A stretch of 64,000 nt of DNA from Spodoptera frugiperda (GCF_023101765.2 NC_064235.1:4087501-4151500), one strand, 5' to 3'. Shown: positions 40,543 to 53,298, counted from the first letter of the stretch. Notes: generated by a model from the sequence alone, not told the origin. Numbers and translations are program-made.

Positions 40543-40957
40543 TTATTTACGACGGCCCACCGTTAATACGGTTTATATTATTAAATAAACAAGAAACAAC
40601 ACAATAATATTCCAAATACAACTCTACATTTCACTGCGGATTGACATTAAACAAAATTGACAGATTTGAGCGTTTCTATAGTCTATGCTCTGTAATAGAC
40701 TATAATAAAATCGTAGACTGACGACGATAAGCTTTAAATACACGCCCTGTGAAGGCAACCCTAATTCAACGAACGAACGAAAAATTTTCGCAGATTTCGT
40801 ACTACAATTGCATAGTACAATTCTATTTATTGCGCACTTTCGTGTGCTTTCGTCTTATAACGGGTCGGCGCAAAAAATAAATAACAGCTCACATGAGACG
40901 TGAGCTCTTATTTTGTTTAGTTCGGTTGTAACACTGCCAATGTAAACACGTTTCACA
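40543..40957. promoter_or_regulatory. Candidate bidirectional promoter between HTH-A and THAP2
   Basis: 415 bp lies between divergent ATGs (40542 minus, 40958 plus). It contains an imperfect inverted pair around CTATAGTCTATGCTCTGTAATAGACTATAA and a stretch related to 60840-60910. Promoter role is inferred. Confidence 0.45.
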
Positions 40958-41694
40958 ATGCCCCAATGTGTATTCAAGAGTTGCAAAAATAATGCCCGAA
41001 AAAGCAATTCATCGGCTGGAGTGTCTTACTTTCGGTAAGTACATGTAAATTAAGTTATATTATAATTTTTAAACTAACAAATAATATCCAATTTTGAACA
41101 AAATTACCGATTTTACATCACCGCTACAAACGTTTGGCCAAGGTCGGCCAATACGTGCCCAAACTTTTGTGTAACAGAACAGTAGACGCATGGAGTAGAT
41201 TTATGTTGTAGGTAATAATTTAAAATAATTTGTTACTAGAACTTTCAAATAGGTTAATGCTACTTTTGTGTCTGTTTTTTGGACTCTCATTAGATAGTTA
41301 CTTATTTCTTTTTTTTTTAGTTTTCCTAGCGATCCGTTTACGTGTGCAGAATGGGTCTCGATTGTCGCCAGAGAAAGAGAAGATAACTTTTATAAGCCAG
41401 CTACAAATTCGGTCATATGTTCAGATCACTTTGATAAATCGGATATATCCGGAAATACTAACCGACGACGATTGGTTAAAACAGCGGTGCCTAAATTACA
41501 GGTACATTAATTAATTATATACAATCGAAATGTACTCTTTTATTGGTTGTTTTTTGTTAAATGAAGTTGTGTTGGAATTAATATTTACTTATTAAAAAAG
41601 AGTATTTTTAAAAACATAGGTTCAACCCCCGTCGAATGACCCACAATTGGCAGCAACCGATACTACACTCCCCGTATCTGTTATTGATGTGCAG
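40958..41694 (+). CDS. THAP2: THAP-domain protein, 5' part
   Basis: Exons 40958-41034 (77 nt, phase 2), 41321-41501 and 41620-41694 (phase 0 donor GTAAGC). Residues 1-86 form a THAP domain: MPQCVFKSCKNN, RFPSDPFTCAEWVSIVAR, VICSDHFDKSDI and AVPKLQ, with all four zinc ligands and the AVP box. The third exon is Ser/Thr/Pro-rich. No in-frame stop follows the last donor, so more exons must lie downstream, possibly far off. It pairs head-to-head with HTH-A. Confidence 0.8.
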
Positions 41695-42795
41695 GTAAGC
41701 CATTTTTAATTTAGCAGTAGGTATCGTCAATGTGTGTGAAGTGATATATAATAATTTTATTCAAGTTATGCATTATAATTATATTTTAAGAAAAACACAT
41801 TAAAAAAACACTGATTAAGAAAAAAAAACATATTATACACAAAACAACCCTATTAAAATAATAAGTACTAGCTTTTGCCCGCATTTCATCGCTCCCGCTC
41901 TTCCCTTCTCCAACATACTTTACTCTACAATACAATTTATTATAGGATTAAAACAATTAAAATTAAAACGGTGTAAGTATACATAAGTATGTATATTAAC
42001 AAACGTAATACCCAAAACATACATAATTTTAACTAAACTTTTACGTTCATATTATAAATTATTTTAGTGTTGAACGCGACTCCATACCTCCTGTAGTAAT
42101 ATTCGACAAAGCAAACTGACACGAAACAAAACGCTGTAGCTCACAAGGCTGTGACAGGAAATAGTACTTTATTTATTGCTACTTAAAGTTGATTTTACAC
42201 TTAATGTTATTTGACTTATGTCTTTTCATTTCTAAGTGACAGAATAGGTTTATTGCTTTTCTCTTTTGTTACGAGAGATAGTAAGTGTAAGATAATACTT
42301 ATTTATTTATTTATATTTATATGTAGGTTGTATTTGTATAGCTCCGTCCCTCTCGCACTGCTCAGTGATCGACCATTCTGACACAATAGGGTATTATCCT
42401 ACTAGTCAAATTCAATACTTTTATCGAAATGTCAAAAACGTTACTTTTCTATGAATTTTGTATGACATTGCAAATTATGACGTCATAATTTTTTTGCGTC
42501 AAATAGCATACTTATTACGCAAAAAATAGCAAGAAAAATTAAATAAATAAGTACCTATATCGTCAAATGAATGAATGAAATTACGATTATTTTGGGATAT
42601 TTTATTATATTGAAATATCAAAATAATATATTTTTGACCTAGGAAACTACCCAATTGTAATAGCAGACTAAGGCCCTTGTTCCCCTCTGCCAAAGTACAA
42701 GTCCAAATGGTCCTATGCGTACAATAAAAATAGTTGCGGGCCACACTGATCACTAGACTGAATCGAGTAGCGCGTAGAAAGGACGTCCGTCAAAA

Positions 42796-43464
42796 ATGCC
42801 TAATTGTTCAGTGGCCTGCTGCAAAAAGCGATCTGCCACATCAAATTTGATAAAAGATGGGGTTACCTTCCATATGTAAGTAATTTTTAGTCTCACTATT
42901 ATTATTTTATTCTTTTAAAACGTAAATATTACAAAAAATTACAGTCGTGTCGATTCGGATTGGTTGAGCAACACAGACCGCGCGCTCTCATACAATAAGT
43001 AGATTGGTCGAGCGACTAATCGGTGTTGATATCGGAGCTCTCACTACAACCGGCCAAAAGTGATGTTACTGTGTTGTAGAGATATATTTTATCGATAAAA
43101 TTACATTATTTGATTTGAAATATACTCATACGGCGTATATAGATACGATAATTTTTAAATATCAAAATTATACCTACATAATTATCTAATACTTAAAATT
43201 ATTTCAATATAATATTAAAGTGACTAGGTTTGAACACGGAATATTAAATTTATCTTTTAAATTAATTTCAGGTTCCCTAAAGATCCGCGTTTAAGGAATA
43301 TATGGAAGGTATTTTGTCATAACAAAGTTACCTGGATTCCTACAAGGAACAGTGTAATTTGCTCCGTTCATTTTAAGTCTACAGACTTTCAAGTATTGCC
43401 GAACAAAAGAAGAAAATTGGTCGAGGGCGCTAAACCAACTTTAATACCACATTGTACTTGTGCG
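42796..43464 (+). CDS. THAP3: THAP-domain exon pair
   Basis: Exons 42796-42875 (phase 2) and 43272-43464 (phase 0 donor GTAAGT). Features: MPNCSVACCKKR, GVTFHMFPKDPRLRNIWKVF, VICSVHFKSTDF, then KPTLIPHCTC. Cys/His ligands and the FP motif are present, and extra cysteines close the exon. Downstream exons were not found nearby. Confidence 0.78.
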
Positions 43465-43518
43465 GTAAGTATTATTTTGACGTGACAATGTTTTAAATTA
43501 GGTATTAAATTTGGTGGC

Positions 43519-43616
43519 ATAACCCAAACTTAACCCAAACCTAACCCAAACCCAAACCTAACCCAAACCTAACTCAAACCTAACCCAAACCAAACCTAAC
43601 CCAAACCTAACCCTTC
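43519..43616. repeat. Tandem CCTAACCCAAA-type satellite
   Basis: Degenerate 11-bp units alternate AACCTAACCC and AACCCAAACC on the plus strand. They contain CCTAA, the complement of the insect telomere unit TTAGG, but the period is not 5. Confidence 0.8.
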
Positions 43617-43971
43617 CTTGAACATTATTCTTACATAGTTGAAGCAATCGAAACAATGTAACCAAGAATTGTATTGTAAATCTGATTGAAAAAGAGTAAC
43701 CTATGGAGTTTCTTGCTCATTCTTCTCCATAGGTATCTACACTTTGGAACGAGCAAATAGCTTCACTAGAGGACTGACCGACAGACAAACGTTATTAATA
43801 TTGCTTTGACGTTCAAAAGTGCCTTTGATTTATTTTTTTACTTCTTATTGAGTGATAAAAATGGTTTTTTTATTACTTGGTTTCCATTCCACAATATTCA
43901 ACAATACTTGTAAAACAAAAACAAGATTACATTTTATCAATATCAACAATGGACCTTTCTCTCGCCCTAGC

Positions 43972-44016
43972 ACACTACACGCATAAAAACTCATGTAGTT
44001 TTTATGCGTGTAGTGT
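43972..44016. repeat. Perfect hairpin, 20-bp arms, 5-nt loop
   Basis: The arms 43972-43991 and 43997-44016 are exact reverse complements (ACACTACACGCATAAAAACT and inverse). Not part of a recognised gene. Confidence 0.95.
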
Positions 44017-44531
44017 ACATACACGTCAAATGCAGTCATTGCGTTTGTGTGACAACCAATAGTACGAAATTAAAATGCATTTTAGGCTATTTGACAGGTT
44101 TTTAAAATCCATTTTATATTATCTAGCAGAGGTTAAGGAACCCTGTAAAAGTTGTTTTTTTAATTTTGGTACATATTTGCTGAAAAATTACAAATAAAAA
44201 ATTCAAATAGCAAAAACGCTACTTTGACAATATCACAACAATATGGCGTCACTTGCCTGTATTGTCATCTGTGGCTCATTATTAGAAGATTATTTTTGTC
44301 GGAATGTTTGAAGTTTTGCGAAAGAGATGGATGATTTAATAATTAATATTTAAGTATATAAATTTTCTGAATTTTATATATTTTTTTTTAATTTTTGTAA
44401 GGTGTTGAATAGTATCATTGGCTTGTACCGTTCTATTCAAATAAATAAATAAAATATCATCCACATAATATGTACTTTTGTTTGTAAACATAAAACGAAA
44501 GTGCGATTGGGTCTAAATTTTATGAGAAAAA

Positions 44532-44583
44532 ATGAATTACAAATGGTGTGCAGTGCCAAAATGTGTAAATACGACAAAAAAGG
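44532..44583 (+). pseudogene. Truncated THAP N-terminus
   Basis: ATG followed by NYKWCAVPKCVNTTKK, the typical start of a THAP9-like domain resembling THAP5 (TCAVPMC). Family E repeat replaces the rest from about 44583. A stub only. Confidence 0.6.
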
Positions 44584-45127
44584 TTTTGACGTCAAATAGC
44601 AGACTTATTTCTAGAAATTTAGCTAGAAAAAATCGAAAATTAAGTAGTTCATCAAATTTATGAATGAGAGTGTGATTATTTTTGAATATTTTATTGTATT
44701 GAAAAGTTGTAATAATTTATTTTTGACCCAGTCATCATCCCTATTCGGCACACTTAGCTCTTAACGTCCGTAAGTTACATCAGTAGAATTGAATTGAACA
44801 TCAGATAACACAAAACATTTGAGTCTACGCACGCACTAAACAAAATAAAAATATTAAAACTTTCAAAGCATCAAATTCATTTTGTCATTATTCCTGGTTA
44901 CAATACAGAACTTTGCGGCCTATCCTTAGACAAATGTCAAAAATCATTGGCAGCGAGGCGCCCGCGCGTGTGTTATCGAAGACGGCGGCGCGGGGGCGGA
45001 GAGCGATCCCCGCCCGCACCTCCCGCGCCCCGTACCATGTGCTAATAACGTATTAAACAAAAACAGTAGCCGCGGAAAGCGCGTGGAACGCACTTCGTTC
45101 CGTTTATTAATTTATTTTTGACGTAAA

Positions 45128-45346
45128 ATGCCGTACACATATTCCGCGAGTGAATATAAAGATATGGTGACGTGCTATTACTCAGTAGGGGGTAATAATG
45201 AAGCTGCAAGAAGGAAGTATCAAGTTTTGTACCCATCTAGAACTCTCCCATCTCACAGAACATTTTTTCGCGCCGCACAGCGATTGAGAGATTGGGACAT
45301 GCTCATTGTGCCAAATGTGAATGCTGGAAGACCCCGACGTTATGAG
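45128..45346 (+). CDS. Orphan DUF4817-like HTH first exon
   Basis: Seventy-three codons start MPYTYSASEYKDMV, then GGNNEAARRKYQVLYPSRTL and SHRTFFRAAQRLRDW, a clear match to the HTH pattern also seen in HTH-B exon 1 but on the plus strand. It ends PRRYE at GTAGAC, a phase 0 donor like those of HTH-B. The preceding 44940-45110 is strikingly GC-rich (GACGGCGGCGCGGGGGCGGA), promoter-like against the AT-rich surroundings. No downstream exon was found; read-through gives a stop after a few codons. Confidence 0.6.
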
Positions 45347-45384
45347 GTAGACATTCTTGCATTATTTTAACACGAAGCCAATTT

Positions 45385-45867
45385 TTTTTGAGTCGTAAAA
45401 TCATCCAATGACTTTCTACCGCCTTGTGTGACGCGGGAGACTACTGATTAAAACCACTCCGTTCCTTCTGCTTTGAGCCGGAGCCCCGGTAACCTGTTAC
45501 GTTGTCCGCAGCTCCGGATTTTACACGAAGCCTAAGGCAAGCACTCGTCAAGCTACTAGAATGTTTCAGATTTTAACAGACTGTTAATCCAAAGCCTATA
45601 ATGTGTTTATTGTAGAGCGTGAGCTGTTGAGCTCGTAAAGTTCCAAAATTATATCTACTAGTCTTGCGATAACGCGGGCGTCTCGCCGCTAACAGCTGAT
45701 TATGCGAAAGCACGCGTCATTTGATATTTACACGCGCTCGTTGTTTTGTTATTGTGATAAAAATAACACTAATGAGTATACAAAAAATGTTTCTTTGGCA
45801 AAGTTGTTTGTTATCATGAGCACAATCGCGTGTTTGAATATCGTTCACTAATTACCAGTCACCCTAT
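45385..45867. mobile_element. Family C repeat then family P MITE fragment
   Basis: 45385-45520 is family C (CCGGAGCCCCGGTAACCTGT). 45689-45867 is family P, with CACTAATTACCAGTCACCCT at its right end. Confidence 0.65.
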
Positions 45868-46108
45868 TATAATTTTAAATCGAACTTGAAAATATTTTGC
45901 TGGTTCCGAGAATTTGGTATAACTGTGTCTAAAAAAAGCTATTATCGTTTAAGTCATATACTATAACATACATAAATATATGTTACGGTAAGAGTGAATA
46001 ATTGAAAATTATTAATAATTATCTATTATTATTAATAATTACCGAAGCTCAAGGTAAAAGTGATTAATTAATCACATTTGTCGGTTACTATTAATAATTT
46101 TACACTAT

Positions 46109-46349
46109 TAAGCAGTTGTCCCACCGGCAACGATGAACGAGTAACGAGTAGAGCTAGAACTAGAAACGAGTGAAAACAAAAACAAACAAGTGAAGCGAGC
46201 ACTCGCCGGCAGTGTGAACAGTCAGCGATCAACTATTTGTATATGCATCTCTTTTGTTTACACGGAAAGTATATCTATTGTACGTTTCTTGAGCGAGAAA
46301 ATAGCCGATAGTTAGTCGTCCACTCGCCGTTGGTGGGACAACTGCCTTA
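46109..46349. mobile_element. MITE with CAGTTGTCCCACC inverted ends
   Basis: TTAAGCAGTTGTCCCACC at the left and GGTGGGACAACTGCCTTA at the right are inverted. The 240-bp interior has repeated ACGAGTAACGAGTAGAGC-like words. Confidence 0.7.
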
Positions 46350-46940
46350 GTGATAAATGTAATAAGAGGTCAAGATGTTATTTTTATTTCAATTTAAACG
46401 GTACTTGCACAACAAATATTTGTTGAATTCTATGATAATATATTTAAAATTTACAGAAGATTTACAGGCAAACTAAATATTATTATTGTTGATAATTGCT
46501 TTTAGGATTCGTGTTGATTTTGTTAATGAAACAATTATTGTTTAATTTTATTTTTATTACAATTTTACTAAAAACAACTGACTAAAACAAGTGTGATAAT
46601 TTACCAAAAAATCGTCTTAAAGCTCAACAAGAAAAAATATTTTATTAAAAACATTAACATATTTTAGAAAAAAGAAACTGTTTATTTTCTTTATTCTGCC
46701 TTCTATGCACCTATTTTTCCCCAGTTCACCCTAGCTGGTAGTCGATGCAATGTCATTGACAATTGGGCAGTATCATGGATAAAAGAAAGAGACTGGATTG
46801 GCCTTGTGGGCGGGCCACGCGCGCCGAGGGTGCGAGCCGGCGTACTGCGCCCTGTCATAACGCTCAAATGTCCATACTTACCGGCTAGCAATCGCTGTCA
46901 TGTTTTGACAGCGTACGTATCTCTGCAAAAATATTATATT
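46350..46940. other. Upstream region of THAP4; no gene seen
   Basis: AT-rich to about 46690, then more GC-rich (GGCGGGCCACGCGCGCCGAG at 46808) before the THAP4 start, as expected of a promoter region. Open frames here on either strand show no known motif. Confidence 0.4.
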
Positions 46941-47618
46941 ATGCCGGCGTGCGCTATTATAACGTGTCGAAAAAGAAGCCAGGTGTGTAGCAAAGCAGGA
47001 AATGGAATTTCTTTTCACCGGTAAGTCCAAAAACATTAAAATACTTGTGATATTTGTAATTATAACATTAGCATTATGAATTTTATAGACAAAAACGATA
47101 TAATCGCAAAGCAGACTAATAGTAATACATTGCTTGCAATAGATGAGTACAATCTTGCACTACGTGAGCAATCGCACAATGTATTACGTCCATTGCGAGA
47201 GTCCCGAGTACCGAAACAAAAGTTCATTTCCACAAAATCTATGACATCGATAGTGTTGGGTAAATTTGTAATCAATGTCGATTGTTACTATGATACAGTC
47301 GATTATAATCAATAGCACACTTGATAACTAAAATAATATTATTATATTACGACTAATTAGTAATATAGATTTTGAGCGAGTTTTTTTTTTATGGAATGTG
47401 ACATATGATTTATTTTAATATGTTTTAGGTTTCCAACAGATCCAGGTGTAAGAAAATTGTGGATTGAGGCAACTGGTAGAATCAATTGGATCCCTACTAA
47501 ATCTAGCACAATTTGTTCGCAACATTTCGATGATGATAATTACATTATAACAAATTCAGGGATAAGAAACTTAAAATTAGGCGTTTATCCGCACAAATAT
47601 ATCGTAATGTGTTATTCA
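46941..47618 (+). CDS. THAP4: THAP-domain exon pair
   Basis: Exons 46941-47020 (80 nt, phase 2) and 47429-47618 (phase 0 donor GTAAGT). Features: MPACAIITCRKRSQ, GISFHRFPTDPGVRKLWIEA, TICSQHFDDDNY. The terminal AVP-like box is poor (GVYPHKYI). Intron position and phase match THAP1-3. No terminal exon located. Confidence 0.78.
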
Positions 47619-48483
47619 GTAAGTAAACTAATTTTATTTTAGAAAATTTTATATTAGTCTCTTCAAATCAGGTTTTTTGTCTAAAACTGGCGATATTTAA
47701 ATCGTCTTTCGTAAAGGAGACGTTCAAGAAATGTATGGGGCTTGGGCTTAAAATAATTTTAAATTGAACAGCATGCTGACCTGTATAGGTTGAAAGAGCG
47801 TAATTATTTTGATTTTTTGAGGTTTTAAATAAGATTTTACAGCCCTCCGTTTATTTTTAAAGCGAAGTTGAAATAATATAAGCTTGTATCCCTGCAAACA
47901 TTATTTTTAAGGGCTAGCAACCCTGTGGCAATTGATATGACGGTATATTTGTGTATATCTGTGGTACTTTTACATCTGTGGCTCATCAGTGACATCATCC
48001 GTCGTTATAACCATGTTATTTCAATGTGTTCTGTACTTTATGCATTGGCTACTTAACAGTTTTCGAAAAAGTTTTGTATTATATTCAGATGTTTCTTTTT
48101 TACGTCTTACAATAATTTCTTTTCTCGAAATATAATTATTTAATAGAAAAATAACATGTTTTATTCATTAATTTGAATTGTCGCGCGAAAACAGCGTGTC
48201 ACGCAGTGTTGCCACATCTACCAACTTTTAGGTAGATCTACCAACATTGCCCTCAGTCTACCTGTCTACCAACTTAAGCCTCCAATCTACCTATTTGTAC
48301 ATTTTTTTTTATCTTTGAATCTTCTACTAATTTTCTAAAATTAGGGTTGACAACACTGGTGTCACGTGACATTCCATAACGTGACGTCACATTTCACAAA
48401 ACAGTGGTGGAGTTCTTTACTGGAGTTCTTTTCTTTTAAGAAAAAGGCCATAAAATTATTTTCCGCACTTGAACTTCGTGAAA

Positions 48484-49006
48484 ATGACAACATATAGGAC
48501 GTGTGCAGTGCCAATGTGTAGAAGTACTTCAATCAAATATCCCGACAAATTATTTATACATGTTCCTAAATGTCCAAAGCGTCGAAAACAGTGGTTACAG
48601 TTAGCACGCCGAAATCCGATGCTTACATCTGATAAATCAACGATTTTCTTTTGTGAAGACCATTTCAATGTAAGTACCTATCTAGTTAAAATGAATCAAC
48701 TTATCCTCTGATTTCTCAGATGAAACTTAACCAACAATTTTGTAGGTTATAAATGGATACCTAGACATAAATAAATGTACTTAATATATCTGTATCACTT
48801 TACAGCTACCTGATGACATGGAAAATTACACCGAATACAATATAATGGGTTCGGTCGGCAAAATAAGAATGAAACCAGATTGTTTGCCATCGAAATTTGA
48901 ATGTCAACCAGACAGAATTAAACGTACCAGGCCTTTACAGTCTTCATCAGCCGTAAGCAAAAGGCAACGTATGGACGTAATACAAGTATATTGGAATCCC
49001 TGTTGA
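48484..49006 (+). CDS. THAP5: compact two-exon THAP protein
   Basis: Exons 48484-48669 and 48806-49006 (TGA), phase 0, 128 residues. Features: TCAVPMCRST, LFIHVPKCPKRRKQWLQLA, FFCEDHFN, LPDDMENYTEYNIMG, RMKPDCLPSKFEC, then a basic stretch (RIKRTRP, SKRQRM). The intron falls elsewhere than in THAP1-4, so this is a separate THAP subfamily, common in insects as THAP9-like or transposon-associated proteins. A donor-like GTATAT at 48985 would allow a longer form. Confidence 0.8.
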
Positions 49007-49239
49007 CTGCTATTTTTTACTTTATTTGATACATAAAACCACCCACATACCACATGAACATATATTATATAATGTGTTTGAAAATGAATAAATTAAATAG
49101 TACTTTTTCTGAGCTTGAAGATAATTTTGGAGTGTCATTATTTATTTATTTAATTTAATTCAAAAGTTACAACGGTAGACAACCAATTAAAGCAACTTAC
49201 ATACATAACTAAACATAATTAAACAGGAATTAACAGCAT

Positions 49240-49398
49240 TCATAAGTTCGCCTCGCAGTACTTCAGGCACTCCGACAAAATCTCCTTCCATCCATCCACG
49301 AACAGATCATTTGTTGGATTTGCATCCAAGAGACCATTGAGCGCGGCCAGAGTGCGAGGAATCGGTGACTTAGCACGTGCGACGGTACGACATGAAGG
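49240..49398 (-). pseudogene. Unrecognised C-terminal coding remnant
   Basis: The minus strand is open and ends TGA: PIPRTLAALNGLLDANPTND, LFVDGWKEILSECLKYCEANL. It looks like real protein, perhaps a transposon C-terminus. I do not recognise it. Confidence 0.35.
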
Positions 49399-49469
49399 CA
49401 CGGCAAATAGTCGTAAAATAGTAATAGTCGTCTAAATTATCATATAACAGTAAATTATGAACAAAATTT

Positions 49470-50106
49470 AAATGCGAGTTATTTAACCCCCCCCCCCCAA
49501 AATGCGTACCTAGACATTACAGAGCGTTATTTTTCTAGTTAGCATAGTACATCCCCTGTTTGGCAAAGGTCTCTATGACTTTCTACGAATCTGTTTATTA
49601 CATACATATTACATTTTTTTTTTCTCATGAATGAACTTTTGTTCGTTTTACTTTCCTGAACCAAGTATCGGGAGGCGATACTAAAACCTGGCTACGCCTA
49701 TGCTCTTGCTTGTAGTGAAATTAAAGGGTGGGAGAACAGTGCCGGCGTTAGGGGGGCGACATGGGCCGATGGCCCAGGGCGACAAAGTCTGGGGGCGCTA
49801 ATAAAATGAAAAACTACTACTGACACTTGGTATTGCTTCCCTCGAGTGGGCGCCACAATATTTTCGCCCGGGGTGTCGGGGTTCTGAAACTTTGATTCGT
49901 TTCATCTAAGTATTGTTATCTTATAAGCGCGGAAAATTAAAAAAATTAGGGTTGTACTACCCCTAACATTTAGGGGGATGAAAAATAGATGTTGGCTTAT
50001 TCTCATAGATACCGGATAAGCACAAAAAATTCATCAAAATCGGTCAAGCCGTTTCGAAGGAGTATGGCAACGAAAACTGTGACACGAGAATTTTATATAT
50101 TAGATA
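49470..50106. mobile_element. Cluster of three dispersed repeats
   Basis: The GGCGTAGCC-type repeat (49470-49702), the GC-rich GGCCGATGGCCCAGGGCGAC repeat (49740-49885) and a reversed Helitron-like unit (49936-50106, ending AATTTTATATATTAGATA). All three recur in HTH-A introns. Confidence 0.55.
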
Positions 50107-50177
50107 TTACAAAATACAAAAAATACGTTTTTAAAATGTTTTCATAACCTTAATAAAGGACATGGACAAAAAAGTAG

Positions 50178-51259
50178 GGTGCGTTGGGGTAACATCGGAC
50201 GGATTTTCGAATAGTTGCAAGGATGTTGCAAAAACTTTATTATCTCAATTTTGGTACACAGTAGATTAATGAAAAATAGTGGAAACGAATAATGATTAAA
50301 CACAGTATTATTTAAAATTTAATTTATTTATAAATACTCAATACTTTTTGCTTTGCAAGCCTATAAAATCAGGACAATTTTTTTTTTGATGTGATGACGA
50401 TTTGGCCATCATGGGGTAAGTTCGGACAACAATTTAAAATAATTTCTAGTGCTAGGAGCACAAGGTGTATGAAAGGAACGTAGCCGATCTTTCCTGTACT
50501 TTAACATGAAATCACAAAAATTTACCTAATACAACAAATATAGATGTTCCAAATGATTCTATTTTTTTTCGTTTAATTTGTCCGATCTTACCCCGCATAC
50601 CAAATTTCAAAGAAATTGAGTTTCTCAAAGTTTAGATTTATCCACCAGCATTTTTGAAGTGGCTGCATACGTGAGTTCTTTATTATTTATTTGCTGCATG
50701 GCTAATTCCAGCGCTTCTTTTGTATAAGAAGTGGCCCGCGAAGAGGTTCGGGAGTATTTACGTGGCAACTGAAGATTGGAAAATCAGCCCTAAGTAATTA
50801 TTTAAAATTAAATTAAAATCATTTGTAACAAAAGTTTGACAATCACTGCCCATTTTCGAATAGGGATATTTTTGTCTGATCTTTACCCGACATGGGTAAC
50901 ACCGGATTTCAGCCTACAGAGGTAGTAGACAAATCTGGATTAGTTTTATCATATTATCATTGCTCAAAACTTAGTATTTAGGCAAAAACATGTCAAAATA
51001 AGCTATACTTTTGCTAAAATATGCAAATAAAAATGTAGGTGAAAGACCGGATAAACAAATATTTTATAAAATTTGCCTTTTTTCTAAAACGGCGCGGGTA
51101 CACGTCTGTGTTGACCGGAGCGAGTGGTGGTCACCGCGGGGTGGGGCGGGACTTAATGACGTGCCACGCAATGTGATCAGCATTAAAAAATATAGCCAAA
51201 TAAGTGAGATATTTGATTTGTACGTTCTTACCCCTCCGCCGATCTTACCCCAACGCACC
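50178..51259. mobile_element. Non-autonomous DNA element with GGTGCGTTGGGGTAA ends
   Basis: The left end GGTGCGTTGGGGTAACATCG and the inverse of the right end (GATCTTACCCCAACGCACC) match. The 1.1 kb interior repeats GGGGTAA and CCGATCTTACCCC words and has no credible gene; frames at 51011-51298 are by-products. Confidence 0.7.
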
Positions 51260-51854
51260 TTACATTCCATATACACGGACATAGTAAATATATTGTAAAA
51301 TAGAAATAGAAAACAAAATTAATACTTAGTTTTCAGCCTCTCTGGACTTGTCAGTTCTTATTTGAAAATAATAGGTAATGCAAGTGAATTCAATGGTACC
51401 GTTTCTTAAGTTCCGCCATAATGGTCCATAGATAAAGTAAAAAATTATAAACCACGTTCCTCACTACGTTTACAACTTGTACAAAATATTTGATTTGGTC
51501 GAGAAATGCTCTTATTAGACACATTTTATTCAAAAGAAACTGTCTTTATTAGTTTTTGTTGCATTTTAATAGAGTACACATAAATAAAGTAAATAATATA
51601 TTGATGCTTTTATATTTGTTCATGCAATAAAAATACGTAAAATGGAATGCGCTGACTAGTTTGACATTTTGACAGAGTTTTTGTCTATGTCTAGTAGGCA
51701 GTCGTGCACTGTGCTTTCTGACGTTATTTACAAACTGTGTTTGTGTTTCTATGATTGTTTTCTTATATTTTTGACCACCGCTCATTACCACGGACTGATC
51801 GATTACTTTGCTATTAATACTGGACTCTGATTTGCTTTGCGTTTTGGAATCAAT

Positions 51855-53298
51855 ATGAAGTGCGTCAACTGCGGATTAGCCATACAAAGGCTGCAGAGGC
51901 ATCTCGTTTCCTCGCTTTCTGCACGCCACCAATCAAGACTTTCGTGTTGGTTATCTAATGCTCAAACCCAGGTATGAAATCGAAATAGAAAAATCTTATG
52001 TGTTTCTATTTTGTATTTTTTATGATATGCATTTTTAACAAGTGTATTTTTTTTCAGTTGCCTCTGGATGCATTAATTTGTCAACCATGCTTCTTATTAT
52101 TGGATACTGAAGCTGGTGAACACGAGAGACTACTGGGACATACAATGGTTTGCGTTGGTTGCGGAAAATCTGTCAGAAAAATAAGACATCATAATGTCAA
52201 TATGGAGTGTCCATTGCTGGCTGTTCTAATATCACAAAACACTTATTACGTGGTAAGGATTTTATTAGTTTATCTAGTTTTATTAAACAGTAGGCATGTG
52301 TGATTATAGTATCTATCTTTATAATTATATTTTCTGTTTTTAACACATATACTTCTTTAAAGTAGGTGTGTTGTAATATAACCCTGATTATGCAATAAAT
52401 TAAAACATGAAAATGTAAGCTTTTGTTCTAACTGTACATTTTTTTTCAGCCCTCAAGAAACAATTATGTTTGTCATATGTGTTGGATGCGAGCGAATAGA
52501 CTGGCAGTTGTTGACTCAACATGTGATATGCAGGAATTGGCTTCAGATAACATGCAGGATTTGGCTTCAAATAACAATGCAGCAGCTCCACCTGATGTTC
52601 AAGAGGTTAGCCCACCTCAGCCGCCACCATTACCACCTTTTCAAAGTGGGAAAGTAATACTGTATTATTACGTAATTACAAGCGAGCTGTTATATCATCT
52701 ACACACTGTTTATTTCAACAATGCAGAAACAGATTATTACATTTGGTCCCACGATTCCTTAAAAGGATATTATTGCAGGAGCATAATTTCTATGTTCCTC
52801 GCAGCTGTAGTGTGTGAAACACATTTGTATAGTGATCAGTGGCATTTATTGCCTCAAATAAATAGGACAAATAATACATTTAGTGCTCTTCATATAGAAG
52901 ACATAATTAATCTTTTGAAATCAAAAGAGAATTTTTTGAATTTTGAAAATGTGTCAGAAATGCCGAATCATTCATGCCATTATTGGACTGGTCTTACAGT
53001 ACCACAGTTTTTATTTAACCTTTTACCTCGTCTAAATGTTAAACAACCTAAACGTGCTTTAGCAATTTATTTGATAAAACTTAGAACAGGTGATAGTAAT
53101 AGAAGCTTGTCAACTCTTTTTAATATACCCAGGACCACATTGGAACTAATTATGAAAAAAGTTAGGTTGTGTCTAAATGAGGATTTTGTTCCCAATAATA
53201 TTGGTGTAAACCATATAAATCATAATGAAATAGCCAACAGAAACTTGAGAGTTCCGCAAGCATTATTGGGTGGTACTGAAGAGCCTATAAGGATATGA
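51855..53298 (+). pseudogene. Harbinger-like (DDE_Tnp_4 type) transposase gene, N-terminal part
   Basis: Exons 51855-51971, 52058-52252 and 52450-53298 join in phase 0. The first two carry Cys/His clusters (MKCVNCGLAIQRLQRH, ICQPCFLL, VCVGCGKSVRKIRHH) and the third begins with CHMCWMRANR. The rest matches the region before the DDE core of PIF/Harbinger/ISL2EU-like transposases: HYWTGLTVPQFLFNLLPRL, ALAIYLIKLRTGDSN, LSTLFNIPRTTLELIMKKVR. The frame breaks off at EEPIRI, just before the expected first catalytic Asp, where an I-like LINE is inserted. The C-terminal part resumes at 58.5 kb and the nuclease core is missing. Inactive as a transposase. Confidence 0.75.

Noticed and set aside
41230..41514. 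94-codon plus-strand frame starting before THAP2 exon 2
   Set aside because: Different frame from the THAP exon and hydrophobic from T-rich intron sequence; the zinc-finger frame is the supported one.
51549..51791. Minus-strand frame upstream of the Harbinger-like gene
   Set aside because: No recognisable domain, splice partner or repeat in a paralog; probably chance.
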